Origin: Elgaria multicarinata webbii
Lineage: Eukaryota; Chordata; Lepidosauria; Squamata; Anguidae
Assembly (NCBI RefSeq): GCF_023053635.1
Contig: NC_086182.1
Coordinates: 34,266,001-34,330,000 of the forward strand
Length of the DNA stretch: 64,000 nt
Direction of reading: 5' to 3'
Shown: one piece after another, positions 31,625 through 41,740 of the stretch
Layout of the letters: each line of letters begins with the position of its first letter
How positions within the stretch are numbered: position 1 is the first letter of the stretch
The notes under the pieces: generated by a model
The model's database searches: none
The model's input: the letters and a program-made list of their open reading frames with translations, nothing else
Told to the model about the DNA's origin: nothing
Position numbers and translations under genes: made by a program

Positions 31625-34412
31625 TGAGTTTATAAGCTGCTAGTCCATGGCATAGCAGTAAAGGTTACTGTTCCTATTTTGTCCCTATTTGGACCTCTTG
31701 TCTATCCTTTCTTGGTGTGGTGCTTCAGTTTGAGGGATTCAATGGAAAGGCGGAGCAGCTGAGCTTGGGAGTGTCTGGGGCGTGGCCCTTCACAGGAACA
31801 GGCAGAAGCTAGCTGAAGGCCCAGGCACCTGATAACACACCCCAGTCACTTTTGACCACAGCTTTTGACCATGGACTGTTTGTTGACTTTTCCCTCCTGC
31901 TTATCGAGTGTAACACCGGTGATTTATGACACTTGGGATTGCTAATATTATCATTTTCCAGAAGTTAAATCTCTTGAGTGGGGAATGGATGTGGGGCATG
32001 TGAATGGGCACGCGTGAGCACTAAGACAACCTTTCGGGTGCTGTGCCTGCCATTCTCCACATACTGCGGCCCTTGTGAAGGTATTGTAGGGCACACCTGC
32101 CCTAACCTGGATGGGGAATGAGAGACATGCTGAATCAGCTTCCAGTTTTCAGAAAAAGGGAATTCCATGCAAGGGTCAGCTGCATCACCGCACACTTAAG
32201 CTCTTGCATCTTACTGGAGTTAAAAGACCGCTACTAAGCCAAAGGTTATTTGGCAAGTACTTGTTCAGCCTTGATAGCAGGTGAGCCACTAATTGACTAC
32301 CAGGCTGGAGATCTTCGCTCTTCTGCAATTGCTCAGATGTACGTTGGCTGGCTGGGTGCTCAGCTGCAATTACTGATCCCTTCCATGGTTTCTTCTCTCT
32401 TCCTTCTACCTCATTTATCACCACTGCTGCCCCAGGTCAAGGAAGGCTCCCATAGCTAAAGCCAGCAGCTGTGGAGTTTCTTCAGCTGTCAGCTTGCCCT
32501 CCTCTCTCTTGCTCGGCATGCAAGGACCCTCCTCTGTCTTCCTCCAAGCAATCTATCCTACCATCCATTTCCATCCTTGATTCACTCTCCTATCCCTGAT
32601 TTCCTCACAAGCGTGAACTTCACCTTCCATTTATAAAGCTCCTAGTGGAACATGCCCAAAGGGCGTAATTGTTTACAGAATCTGTTTTGTTGCAAGAGAA
32701 CTGCAAGAGAATCAAAGTCTTGTTTTGTTAGTTCAAACCTCTATGTGAAATGTAGGCCCCCAATCCCAAGACATAAACCTGTTTGACCTCTCTACTCTCC
32801 TGGTACTCTTTCCTGCTAGTGACACATCCTACCTCCTGCCCTGGGCTTTATGTGAGAGTTGTCCCAACTTCTCCCTGACTCCCCTGCTTGGTTTCTTGCT
32901 TCTCTGTACACTGTCTGCTTTCCCCCTTTTCCACATGGATACCGGTCCTGGATGCCCCCCAAAGTCATTGTTCACTTCACACCTGGGGTCTCCCTCCTCC
33001 CTGGGTTTCTTTACTCCTTCCTATCACCAGCCCACAATCACTTTTCTCTCCAACACCTGTGTGGTATTTACCCCAGCCAAATGGACCTTTCTCCTCCCTC
33101 ACAGAAGCTGAGCTGTGTGTCAGTATTCTATTGCTGACACTTTTGCCCTGAATGGTCAGGATGTATGGATACTTTGCAGATTTGTTCTGGCCCTTGCAGT
33201 CATCTCTGCCATAGGACTGTAGGGGCACTTGTCCAAAATCTGATGGTACAACTACTAAGGACAGAAGAGAGCCCTGTGCATTTTGGTTGCCCTATCATCT
33301 CTTTGACCCAAACACGCAGCTCTTCTCCATCTGACCTCTGAAATGCAGCAGTTCTGAGTTTCTGCTTGCCTTAGGGACGTGTGAACAAGTGCTGCTTGTG
33401 TTCACCCAGATTGTTGGCTCATGGAGAACCTTCAGCTGGGTGAGGGTCATAGCATCGAGCCACCCAAACTACCAAAGTGGAATTAGATGTGAATTAGGAG
33501 AAATGTTCTTCAGGAGAAACATCGATAGCATTTCAAAAGAAGCCAAAACAGCTTCTATAAGACTCTGAACACATGATCCCATTCATGTTTGCTTAGAAGT
33601 AATTCCAACAGTTCATAGAGGCTTGCTCTTTGGCGAGTGCGTTTAGGATTGCAGCAGCATTAAAAGATCTTGGGGGCAGAAAGAAGGTCTACAAAATGCT
33701 GGATTTGCAGGAATTTGAACCTATTATGCAACCCTAGTAGCTTCCAGATTTTTAAAACCCGAATATACAATGATGTCTTTAAGAGAAAGGGGGGGGCAAT
33801 TTGATGACAGAAATGCAAATAAAATGACATAAGTGGAGTTCGATGTCTTATTTTCTTTTGGCACCCAGTCATGTATTCAGCATGTGTGAATTAGCCTTAA
33901 TTTGTTTATATGACTTAAAAGAGCAGAGAAGGGATGATAAATTCAGTGCGATCCCCAGGGGGGAAATATGGAACAATAATTCATCCGCGCTATGCTGCCA
34001 TTTGCTGGATATGACAAGTTTTATTTTTACAAGGCTCCTTCCCCCAAATCTCCATCCCCCAATCTCCCCCCCCCCCCGAAATTCCACATCCCTGTTCATG
34101 CCATGGTCCTTTATTCAGTTTTGCAGCTGCATCTGAAATGGAAGAAAATCGCTCCTAATAATTGTATGAGAGCCGCCCCGGGCCATAGATCAGCTCCATG
34201 CTTAGTGATACAACGTGCAAGATAATTAGCGCCTCCTTCCACCTGCCCGTCATTCTTGCCAAGAGGGGCAGAATCGCCACCGGCTTGGTCAAATGCCGCA
34301 GCCTCCAGTGCCGGTTTAATTCGTGCTCTCTTGCAAATGCTGGTAGCGTGAAGACAAGAGGCCCATTTTGAATTTGGGGGTGGCTGGAGGAGATTCTCAG
34401 CATGGATTCAAG
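31625..34412. other. Long stretch without gene or classified repeat
   Basis: Mostly anonymous. A TAGGGACGTGTGAACAAG word at 33374 may be a lone hAT-type end. 33880-34020 is a candidate conserved element (see findings). Short C homopolymer runs lie near 34066-34077. Confidence 0.45.
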
Positions 34413-34530
34413 TAGGGCTGTGCATAGACAAACCACCACCCCACTTCTGAAGGAGCCCCGATCCACCTCAGCCCACTTTGGCCTGGATCTGACCCAATCC
34501 GGATCTGAAGCAAGATTTAGATGTCCAAAT
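34413..34530 (+). mobile_element. hAT-like transposon end
   Basis: TAGGGCTGTGCATAGAC equals the terminus of the element at 17213. 'ccgatccacctc' and 'cccaatccggatctgaag' echo its interior. No matching right end before the GRIK4 exon. Confidence 0.5.
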
Positions 34531-35306
34531 TATTCAGGCATCCAACATGCTGAACAAATGGCCAGGGTCAAGACTGTGGTACATGGTGATGGGGCTTACC
34601 TCCTCTGCCATGGTCCAGATGAAAATCCATCTCACCCAAAGAAGCTCATTTGACGAGGGATGGAAGCTCCCATTGGTGCCAATGGGTACGCCTAGAAATA
34701 CAATGCATGAAGAAGGCAAATGCGTATCAAACAGATATTGGCTGCAGTATCCTTGATTAGTGTACATGACTTTGCTGCCATGTAGTTTGTAGTCCATCAT
34801 GTCACAGTTTTGGATTCTGGATGGGGGTGCACATGTTGAGATCTATTTCATAACAGAATGAAGGGGACAGTCAACAAGGCTAACTCTTGGTGATTTCTTT
34901 CTGGTGGCTTCCTTAGTTTTTGTCATGCCTTGGCCACGTTCTAGGGCTGGCCACCGGCAGTGTGTGTATGATCTGTTACAAGCAGTCTGTGAGGCTACTC
35001 ATTGAGACAAGTAGCTCCGACTGAGGGTCTAATTTGTACAGGGGAGTTTTATAAGGCCTAGTGTGTGGCTATGAGCCTATGAGGTCAGTTGACTGTATCT
35101 AGGCTAGAACTGCAGTCTGTGGGGAGCTCTTGATCCACAGGGCCTGGTTCCCTGAGGGACCAGAGCACTGATGACACAGGAGATCAGGTGCCCATGGGTA
35201 GCTGCTGGACATCCTCATTTGAGACACACACAGCATCTTACCATTTGTGGCTCACAGGAAGACATGTTTTCATAGCAGCGTTCCCCCTCCCCCTTCTCTG
35301 TTGCAG
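34531..35306. other. Sequence upstream of the GRIK4 exon; splice acceptor at its end
   Basis: Anonymous intron or upstream sequence ending with the polypyrimidine tract and AG at 35305-35306. No CpG island or promoter seen. Confidence 0.6.
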
Positions 35307-35310
35307 AGTT

Positions 35311-35402
35311 ATGTCATGCCCAGACCACCGCAGGGCTCCATGAGGATTCATAGAAGATGCCCCGGATCTTGGCGCCTCTGGTGCTCCTTTTGGTGTGGCT
35401 AA
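35311..35402 (+). promoter_or_regulatory. Two upstream ORFs in the GRIK4 leader, one overlapping the start codon
   Basis: A first uORF runs 35311-35343 (10 codons, encoding MSCPDHRRAP). A second opens at ATG 35316, has another in-frame ATG at 35340, and stops with TAA at 35400-35402. It therefore passes the real start at 35357 in a different frame and ends 46 bases inside the coding region. Upstream and overlapping uORFs usually lower initiation at the main start. The contexts of the upstream ATGs are weak to moderate, while the main ATG has A at -3, so leaky scanning is plausible. Whether this exon is used in all transcripts is not known from sequence. Confidence 0.6.
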
Positions 35403-35438
35403 CAAAGATTGCGGCCAGCCCCCACTCCCTGAGGATTG
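35357..35438 (+). CDS. GRIK4: Glutamate receptor ionotropic, kainate 4 (KA1), N-terminal fragment
   Basis: This segment encodes the first 27 residues plus one base of the next codon. The peptide starts MPRILAPLVLLLVWLT and ends SPHSLRI. From memory, mammalian GRIK4 begins MPRVSAPLVLL and continues to SPHSLRIAAIL, so about 19 of 27 residues agree, including the block just after signal cleavage. The paralogue GRIK5 fits much less well. The hydrophobic leucine-rich core followed by small residues (IAAS) is a signal peptide, which sends the receptor subunit into the secretory pathway. In the family, GRIK4 assembles with GRIK1-3 subunits into high-affinity kainate-gated cation channels at synapses. 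The start was chosen because it opens the signal peptide and has A at position -3. The protein continues in exons beyond this window. The sequence agreement and splice sites are direct observation; channel function is family knowledge. Confidence 0.87.
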
Positions 35439-35867
35439 GTGAGTCCAGAAAACAAAACGTAATGGATTGTACTGTAGTTCTCATCCTGGCTGGAAGAAAC
35501 CAAGGCCCCAGCTCACTATGACAAGGACGGTCAAAGGGGAACCTATAGAACTGGGACCAGTCTCAATATTATCAGTCCTCTGGGTGGGTCTACCAGATGT
35601 TGAAGAATCCACACTGCAGTGTTGCCTCTTTCCCTGGGGATGTGCATGTAATGTCCCCGCTACAGAGGAGTGCATGTGCTCCATCACTGTGGTTTCCAGG
35701 CTTTTCATGTGTTTGGGTCCCTGGGAGTCAAATATACTTCTTGTCCCCTGGACCACTGTGTTATTAATTCAAAAGCCCCCAAGAATAGAGAGCCCGCTCT
35801 AGGTAACTTACACCGTCTCGATGAAATATCTGTGGCTGAGTGGTGAAGTGATAAACCAGAGGTGGAC
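35439..35867 (+). other. Start of GRIK4 intron
   Basis: Begins GTGAGTCC, a consensus donor. Nothing else recognised. Confidence 0.7.
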
Positions 35868-36434
35868 TTTGGTGTGTGCATTCATTTAAAACAACAACAA
35901 CACAAAAAGTTTTTTTTAAAAAAGTGCTCCATTAATTTGTTCTTCGTTATGATATTCAATGAATGTGTATTTGAATGAAAATCTATCTGTTTGTTCATTA
36001 GCTTTTAACTGATTTGAACTGAAGGCATTGTTTTGCATTGAAGCAACAGTGTAGAGCGCTTTTATATAATTTACAAGACAAGGGAAAAGGGAAAGAGAGC
36101 AGTGAAATTGAGGGAGTGGGAAACTATTTAGGTAACAGTTAGTGTGTGTCTGTACACCATTTTAATTGCTTATAAAATGGGACTATTTATATGATCTATC
36201 AGGAATTTGGCAGGGAGGTAGTGAAATGTCTTCAAATTTCATGCCATTTAGCTCAAAACACAGAACTTACAGACCGCAGATGAACTGGGGTGTTCTATTG
36301 AAATCAATGGCAGGGGAAGCATAAACTCTTGAATTAATTCAATTCAGTCAAATGGAAAATGAAACAAATGAAAATGTTAAAATATGAAAATGCGTGCAAA
36401 AACTAAATAAGGATATTTCCATTTCACACCCCTA
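35868..36434 (-). mobile_element. AT-rich hAT-like element (TAGGGGTGTG end)
   Basis: The right end, reversed, is CTAGGGGTGTGAAATGG, a TAGGGRTGTG-class terminus. The interior has 'gaatgaaaat' and 'gaaacaaatgaaaatg' words. A possible left end is GGTGTGTGCATTCA near 35868. Immediately followed by the palindrome at 36448. Confidence 0.4.
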
Positions 36435-36447
36435 GATTGACTTAGAA

Positions 36448-36570
36448 CAGCCTTCCTCAACCTGGGGCGCTCCAGATGTGTTGGACTGCATCTCCCAGAA
36501 TGCCCCAGGCTGGGGCATTCTGGGAGTTGTAGTCCAACACATCTTGTGCGCCCCAGGTTGAGGAAGGCTG
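36448..36570. mobile_element. Palindromic 123-bp hAT MITE with 8-bp target duplication, copy 1
   Basis: Starts CAGCCTTCCTCAACCTGGGG and ends CCCCAGGTTGAGGAAGGCTG; the whole element is a near-perfect palindrome centred on CCCCAGGCTGGGG. The exact duplication ACTTAGAA lies at 36440-36447 and 36571-36578. CAG ends plus an 8-bp duplication identify hAT. The right arm carries ACTACAACTCCCAGAATGC on the minus strand (36515-36533). No coding capacity; mobilised in trans by an unknown autonomous relative. Confidence 0.95.
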
Positions 36571-36775
36571 ACTTAGAAGAACTAAGGATGGGGTTGGGGA
36601 GAGTGAGGTGGGAGAGGAGGCGTCAGGGAGAGGAGGCGAAGGTGGCCGAAGAAAGGGGCGGTTGCCTCTTCCACAGTCTCTCATCTGGAGTCCTGTGCTC
36701 AGCACACTGAACAAATGGACCATCTGACCCAAGGGATGAATTGTCCTGGCCCTGCAGCCAAGTGCGCCTCTTTAG

Positions 36776-36985
36776 GGCATTGCCCACTGGTGTCATTCCA
36801 TTAGCACAAATGGTTTTGTGCTGGTGGAAGCCAGGTTCTGAACTATACACAAGAGAAGAATCCAACTAAAGTTACATTTGTGGAAGTGTGGCTGTGCAAG
36901 CAGTTGTACATTCTGTGCATTGTGCATTCCATTTGTACAACTGGCTGTGCAACCTGTTGTGCTACTGTTCACAACTCCCTGCACA
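36776..36985. mobile_element. Diverged GGGCAGTATCCA-type MITE
   Basis: GGGCATTGCCCACTGGTGTC and ATTCCATTAGCACAAATGG align with the reversed right end of the element at 15927. The far end is unclear. Confidence 0.4.
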
Positions 36986-36991
36986 CCTAGT

Positions 36992-37371
36992 TCATAGAAT
37001 CATAGAATAGTAGAGTTGGAAGGGGCCTACAAGGCCATTGAGTCCAACCCCCTGCTCAACACAGGAATCCACCTTAAAGTATCCCTGACAGATGGCTGTC
37101 CAGCTGCCTCTTGAATACCTTTAGTGTGGGGGAGCCCACAACCTCCCTAAGTAACTAGTTCCATTGTCGTACTGCTCTAACAGTCAGGAAGTTTTTCACG
37201 ATGTCCAGCTGGAATCTGGCTTCCTGTAACATGAGCCCATTATTCCGTGTCCTGCACCCTGGGAGAATCGAGAAGAGATCCTGGCCCTTCTCTGTGTGAC
37301 AAACTTTCAAGTATTTGAAGAGTGCTATCATGTCTCCCCTCAGTCTTCTCTTAGCCAGGCTAAACATGCGT
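36992..37371 (-). mobile_element. CR1 LINE 3' end
   Basis: TCATAGAATCATAGAATAGT at the left. The minus strand encodes [40 protein letters not shown] and [20 protein letters not shown]. 5'-truncated after MFSLA at about 37371. Confidence 0.92.
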
Positions 37372-37826
37372 AAGTAAGTATAATGGAAAACTGCAATCAA
37401 AAGAGCTATTTGAGTTTTCTGGATTCTAGCTTTAGACCCCACAGTTAACCCTTTCTTACAAGATTTCCATCGTAACAAAGAAAAGGGCATTTTAGAAAGA
37501 TAATAGTGAAATATACATGAACATTTGGCAACCAGAAGTGTGGCACATGGTGCTAGCAGAGAAACTGACACGTCAACTTAGATCTCTTAAAGAACAAAAC
37601 CTGTCAAGAGACATTATAGACACACACAGTGTGACACCCTTTTATTTTCTTTACAAACAAGAGAGAAAACAGAAGAATACCACCTGGCTCAGATAGACAA
37701 CTGTGCAGAGAATAATGAATGGCTTAGATTAGGAGCTGATGACAGTCCTTGCATAATAGCAGAGCAGTCTGGATACAGCTCAGGTGATGCAACTTTGTTG
37801 ATGTAACAATCTGTAAAGTAAGAATG
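37372..37826. other. No gene or classified repeat seen
   Basis: Anonymous. Confidence 0.5.
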
Positions 37827-38046
37827 AGGCCTACACCAAGCAGGATATTATGGTATGAAAGCGGTATATAAAAGGCAGGAGTCACACGACTGCTTTATAG
37901 CGGCATTGAAGTGCACTGACAACTGTTGGGGCCCATTGACACATCCCTTATACCACTTTCATAACACTATATCCTGCTTGGTGTGGCTCCTGCCATTTAT
38001 ATACTGCTTTCATAGTCCAATATCCTGCTTGGTGTAGATTAGGCCT
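37827..38046. mobile_element. MITE, 220 bp, long inverted repeats (CTACACC ends)
   Basis: Left arm CTACACCAAGCAGGATATTA, 'tgaaagcggtatataaaagg', 'caggagtcacac'. The right arm, inverted, is CTACACCAAGCAGGATATTG, 'tgaaagcagtatataaatgg', 'caggagccacac'. Arms are about 56 bases each. The middle has CAACTGTTGGGGCCC, as in 22851. Confidence 0.8.
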
Positions 38047-38323
38047 CTGAGACATGTTAGAAATGCTGTATTGGGGGGCGGGGAAGAGAGTTAATTTAAT
38101 TATTATTAATATTTCTAATAAGGGAACAAAAGACAAGACATTGAACTGGCATTCACAGTTGTCCCCTTTTTCCAAGGAGCCCTGAGAAGTGTATTTCTAT
38201 GAAGGGTGGAGAGGGATCTCCTGCCCTGAATTTTCATCATGCTCAACAAACTGGATTTCTCCAGATTCTTGTCTGCCAACAACAACAGTTAAACAAACGT
38301 GAGATAGGTTTCTAGAAGCAGGG

Positions 38324-38630
38324 ATGTGGAACCTCACGCCTGCAGGCCAGATGTGGCCCACATGGTGTCTCAGTCTGGCCCCCTGTCTCCAGATGGCCAC
38401 ACTGCCTTTCTCACAGCCCCTAATGGTTTGGTGGTTTCCTGAATTTTGTGCAGTTTCCCCCACCCCATCCTGAGCGGTTGAGATGCCTCTCCTAAGGCTG
38501 AGTTCCTGGCTGTATGAACTTTACGCTACAATAGGCTGGTATTTTCGGCCCTGCCCCTGTCACCTTCAGCCTCGCCCACCAATGGGATGCAGTGGAAATA
38601 GAATCCAGCCCCCAGGTAGAAAGTGGTTCA
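38324..38630 (+). mobile_element. hAT-like repeat Y, copy 2
   Basis: Starts CAGGGATGTGGAACCTCACG, 'cctgcaggccagatgtggcc'. Shares GGTTGAGATGCCTCTCCTAA and nearby words with 23935-24170. The GGAACCTC/GGCCAGATGTGGCC layout is typical of a widespread amniote hAT family. Right end uncertain. Confidence 0.55.
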
Positions 38631-38699
38631 ACCTCTTTGTTCTAGAGGGATGCACCTTAATATTCAACTTATTGAAGCTGTTGTAACCATGCAAGATTT

Positions 38700-39060
38700 A
38701 GGGTGCAGTCCTATGGGCTCACTGACCAGAAGCCACTGAGCCTGGGACTTCAGAGGTTCCTATGCCCTGCACAGTGGGAGGAACAGCGGCACTGACCTTT
38801 ACCTCCCTGTTCTCCAATCTTTCAGTTTTTTACTAGATGGGCTTTTTTAGTCTGGAGAGGATACTTTGAAGGGAAGGAGATTAGAGGGGGCTCGGGATAA
38901 ATTGTATCCTGGCCTCTCTGATGACTTCCCCTCTCCAGACCCTGGATCTCCGACTCCCCCTTCCAAGGTCAGAGCCCTGTCTTCGACCTTGGAAGGGGTT
39001 TTCTGAGCCATCCTATGGTCCATGGGATGCTCATCCAGGGCCCGTAGGATGGCTCTCATA
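38700..39060. mobile_element. Non-autonomous DNA transposon with internal hairpin
   Basis: The end words TCCTATGGGC (about 38711-38720) and GCCCGTAGGA (about 39041-39050) are inverted. Inside, CCCCTTCCAAGGTC at 38957-38970 pairs exactly with GACCTTGGAAGGGG at 38985-38998. Borders are approximate. Confidence 0.5.
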
Positions 39061-39702
39061 GGCCATAGCTAGACGGGGCGAAATCCCGGGGCGATCCCCG
39101 GAATCGTCCCTGTGTGTTCACATGATGCACACGGGATCCTGGGATCAGGGAGGGATGATCCCCCCCCTTGCCCCGGGATCTCACTCTCCTCTTTAGACTG
39201 GGTTTTTCCATGGTCTCGAGATCGCTGAACATGTGGCTGAGTGCCATGGTTTGTCCCGGCTCCTCGCCATTACTCACAAGGAGTTGGGACCTGTGCACAG
39301 GGTGCAGAGCTCTTCAGGAGCACTGCTCCCATGGGAGGTGGGGGGGAGCGGGGGTTAAATACTTTTTTAAAAACAACAACACTTACCTTATGCGCACGAG
39401 CGCTCATGCGCTGCTGGCTCTTTAAGAATTTTTTTTAAATGGCGGGTGTGACGCCTCTCCCTCTGAGGTCAATGTGCACTGCATGTAAACAGAGGGGAGA
39501 ATCTCCTGATAAAACCATCGCGAGATCTTCACCCCTCTGTCGCGCACTAACAGGTAGGTCTAGCTAAGGCAGCCTTCCTCAACCTGGGGCGCTCCAGATG
39601 TGTTGGACTGCATCTCCCAGAATGCCCCAGGCTGGGGCATTCTGGGAGATGCGGTCCAACACATCTGGAGCGCCCCAGGTTGAGGAAGGCTGAGCTAAGG
39701 CC
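39061..39702. mobile_element. DNA transposon (GGCCWTAGCTAGAC ends), interrupted by a hAT MITE
   Basis: The left end GGCCATAGCTAGAC and reversed right end GGCCTTAGCTAGACCTACC pair once the inserted palindrome and its duplication are subtracted. The interior holds GGGATCCTGGGATC, a GC-rich block and AAAAACAACAACACTTACCT. The start of the block at 52566 is related (GGCCTTGCTAGACCTACCTG). Superfamily not settled. Confidence 0.65.
39570..39692. mobile_element. Palindromic 123-bp hAT MITE with 8-bp target duplication, copy 2
   Basis: Same length and ends as the copy at 36448. The exact duplication AGCTAAGG lies at 39562-39569 and 39693-39700. It sits inside the right terminal repeat of the surrounding transposon, so it is the younger insertion. 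Confidence 0.95.
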
Positions 39703-40724
39703 TTAGTTGCTTGCTCCACACCATCCCTTCATTCCCGAAGCATCAGACAAAACGGAGGGTGCACCTCTCTTTAGTTTTCATGATGATGATGCTCCCTTAG
39801 ACCTACATTTGCAGCCACGGTCTCTTAGGAAGAGTCACTTTAGGAACGGTGCAATCACCTTTGATAAGTTTAGGGTGGAATTCTTCCCTGGCATTACATA
39901 TAAAAATGATATTTTCAACAGCATTAATTTTTGTGGTTGCAAGTAAAAAATGTTTTCTTGTCTTTTCTTCTTTTCCATTCTCTTCAATTGCATTTAATTC
40001 CATTCAGCCGCACCGCCGCCGCCAAACTCTTCGTAATCTCAGTGGTTCTTAATGTATGAGGGGAAGCAGGGCTGTGCAACGGCGGCGGCTTTTTATTCAA
40101 AGGAGTCGGGGGAACGGGGGGCTGTCGGCATTTATTCGCTGCTTGTGTAGATTAGGAAGGAAAGGCTGCTGGAAATCCCTGCCGGGAAAGTTCTGCGTTG
40201 CGTTGACACCTCACTTTGTTGTTAGAAAAAGAAACAACTTTCCTGCCGACTGTCGCTGAGAACTGCACGCAGCTTGTGTTAACCATTTGCAGCCGATAAG
40301 AGGCTAATTTTTCCTCCCCTCGTCCACGGTGTGCAGGCAGGCGGTGCCTGTAGTCAGAATACCTGTGTCTTGGCGTTGCATGACCAGGGCCTGTAATGAG
40401 GAAGGAAGAATTCTAAACCTCCAGCAAGATAATTTCCAAATGAGGCGGGTGTTTCATGTTGCTCTCGTGCACGGATTCACAAAAGAAAACAGAGGAAAAG
40501 AGAAGACGGCACTAAATATAAATGAAGTAGAAAAGGCAAAGGTTCAGAAATGGTCCTGAAAAATTCAGGGAGCTGCAATAAAATCAGAGATTGCTAGGAT
40601 CCTCCAAATATCATCCTGGCACTTGTCTCATGTTCGGTTCCCGTTTGCATTTGCAGTTGCTGCTTATTTCGCATGAACGGAAGATTTGCGCAAAGCAGAC
40701 AGTCATCAACTCAGGGATTGGGGC
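39703..40724. other. Non-repetitive stretch with GCC/GGC-rich inverted words
   Basis: No repeat recognised. GCCGCCGCC (about 40015) and GGCGGCGGC (about 40081) form an inverted pair. 39820-39960 looks like a candidate conserved element. No coding signal. Confidence 0.4.
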
Positions 40725-41095
40725 AACAGAAATGATCCAGGGACTGGGGCATTGCCACTATGGGAGAAGATTACAACAGCTGGGATTGTTTAGCTCAGAA
40801 AAAAAAAGGAGGCTGAGGGGAGACGTGATAGAGGTGTGCAAAATGATGCACGGTGTGGAGAATGTGGAGAGAGAGAGATTTTTCTCCCTCTGCCATGATG
40901 CTAGAACCCAAAGGGGTCATCCCATGAAGCTGATTGGTGGGAGATTCAGGGCAAATTAAAGGAAGGACTGCTTCACACGGTGCATATTTAAACTATGGAA
41001 TTCAGTACCACAAGCTGTAGTGATGGCCACCAATTTGGATGGCTTTGAAAGGGGTCTGGATGAATTCCTGGAGGAGGACTATCAATGGCTACTAG

Positions 41096-41257
41096 AATCG
41101 TAGAATCATAGAATAGCAGAGTTGGAAGGGGCCTACAAGGCCATCGAGTCCAACCCCCTGCTCAATGCAGGAATCCACCCTAAAGCATCCCTGACAGATA
41201 CCAGATTTACTGTGTTATCTGTACAGCACCATGTACATTGATGGTGCTATATAAATA

Positions 41258-41306
<49 letters not shown>

Positions 41307-41320
41307 GGTTGTCCAGCTAG
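41096..41320 (-). mobile_element. CR1 3' end nested in L3, itself interrupted
   Basis: Starts with the reversed CR1 terminus (GAATCATAGAATAGCAGAG) and resumes as ATGGTTGTCCAGCTAG at 41305. CTAG occurs at both junctions with L3 (41092-41095, 41317-41320), a possible 4-bp duplication. Confidence 0.85.
41200..41304 (+). mobile_element. Retroelement 3' tail with (AAT)n inside the CR1
   Basis: 'ccagatttactgtgttatct', GTACAGCACCATGTACATTG, ATGGTGCTATATAAATAAAT, (AAT)n. Same tail as the minus-strand copy at 8965-9068. The CR1 continues without loss on both sides. Confidence 0.75.
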
Positions 41321-41740
41321 TTCTGATGCTAGTCCTGATAGCTTCCTGCCTCTGATAACTCCAGTATCCGAGGCAGTAAGCCTATGTACACCAGTTGCTG
41401 GGGAACATGGGTGGGAGGGTGTTGTTGCACCTGTGTCTTGCTTGTGAGTTCCTGGTCAACAGCCGATTGGTCATCGCGTGAATTGCAGTCGTACTTTGCA
41501 GAAATTAAAACATGTCAAATCTGCACACTGGCCTGACCCAGTTAGCCGAAAATGAACTGAAATCTGGGGGCCTGAGCCAATGAAAGCTCATAGAGTTCCA
41601 CTCCTCAAACCAATTCCTCAAAACATCCCTATTTCTGATAGGTTCCTCATTTTTAACAGTTATACGGCAGGTGGGTCCAACATGATCCCCTTCGGGCTGG
41701 GAATAGCTGCAGTTATAATATACATATTGAATTTGGCCAG

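Larger units (their letters stand above)
35307..35438 (+). other. GRIK4: GRIK4 exon: 5' UTR plus first coding segment
   Basis: Internal exon. Its left edge is an acceptor: a run of pyrimidines from about 35280 ends in TTGCAG at 35301-35306. Its right edge is a donor, GTGAGT, starting at 35439. The first 50 bases are leader and the rest codes. The translated part ends after one base of a codon, so the following intron is phase 1. The matching mammalian gene starts its protein in an exon of the same design. No second coding exon, which should encode the start of the amino-terminal ligand-binding-like domain, is visible downstream. That fits the very long introns of this gene. Confidence 0.85.
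40725..41488 (+). mobile_element. L3-like LINE 3' end, split by a CR1
   Basis: Encodes the ORF2 tail: LQQLGLFSSEKKRRLRGDVI, EVCKMMHGVENVERERFFSL, MKLIGGRFRAN. Then come a stop, 'ttcagtaccacaagctgtag' (F-S-T-T-S-C-like, degraded), and the 3' UTR ending in 'gaacatgggtgggagggtg'. Parts lie at 40725-41095 and 41321-41488; the CR1 lies between. Confidence 0.85.

Noticed and set aside
36448-36570. Pre-microRNA hairpin
   Set aside because: Exact 8-bp target duplications and a second copy of the same length show it is a transposon.
40010-40160. CpG island or promoter
   Set aside because: Only two short GCC/GGC runs; the stretch is too short and too poor in CpG to call.
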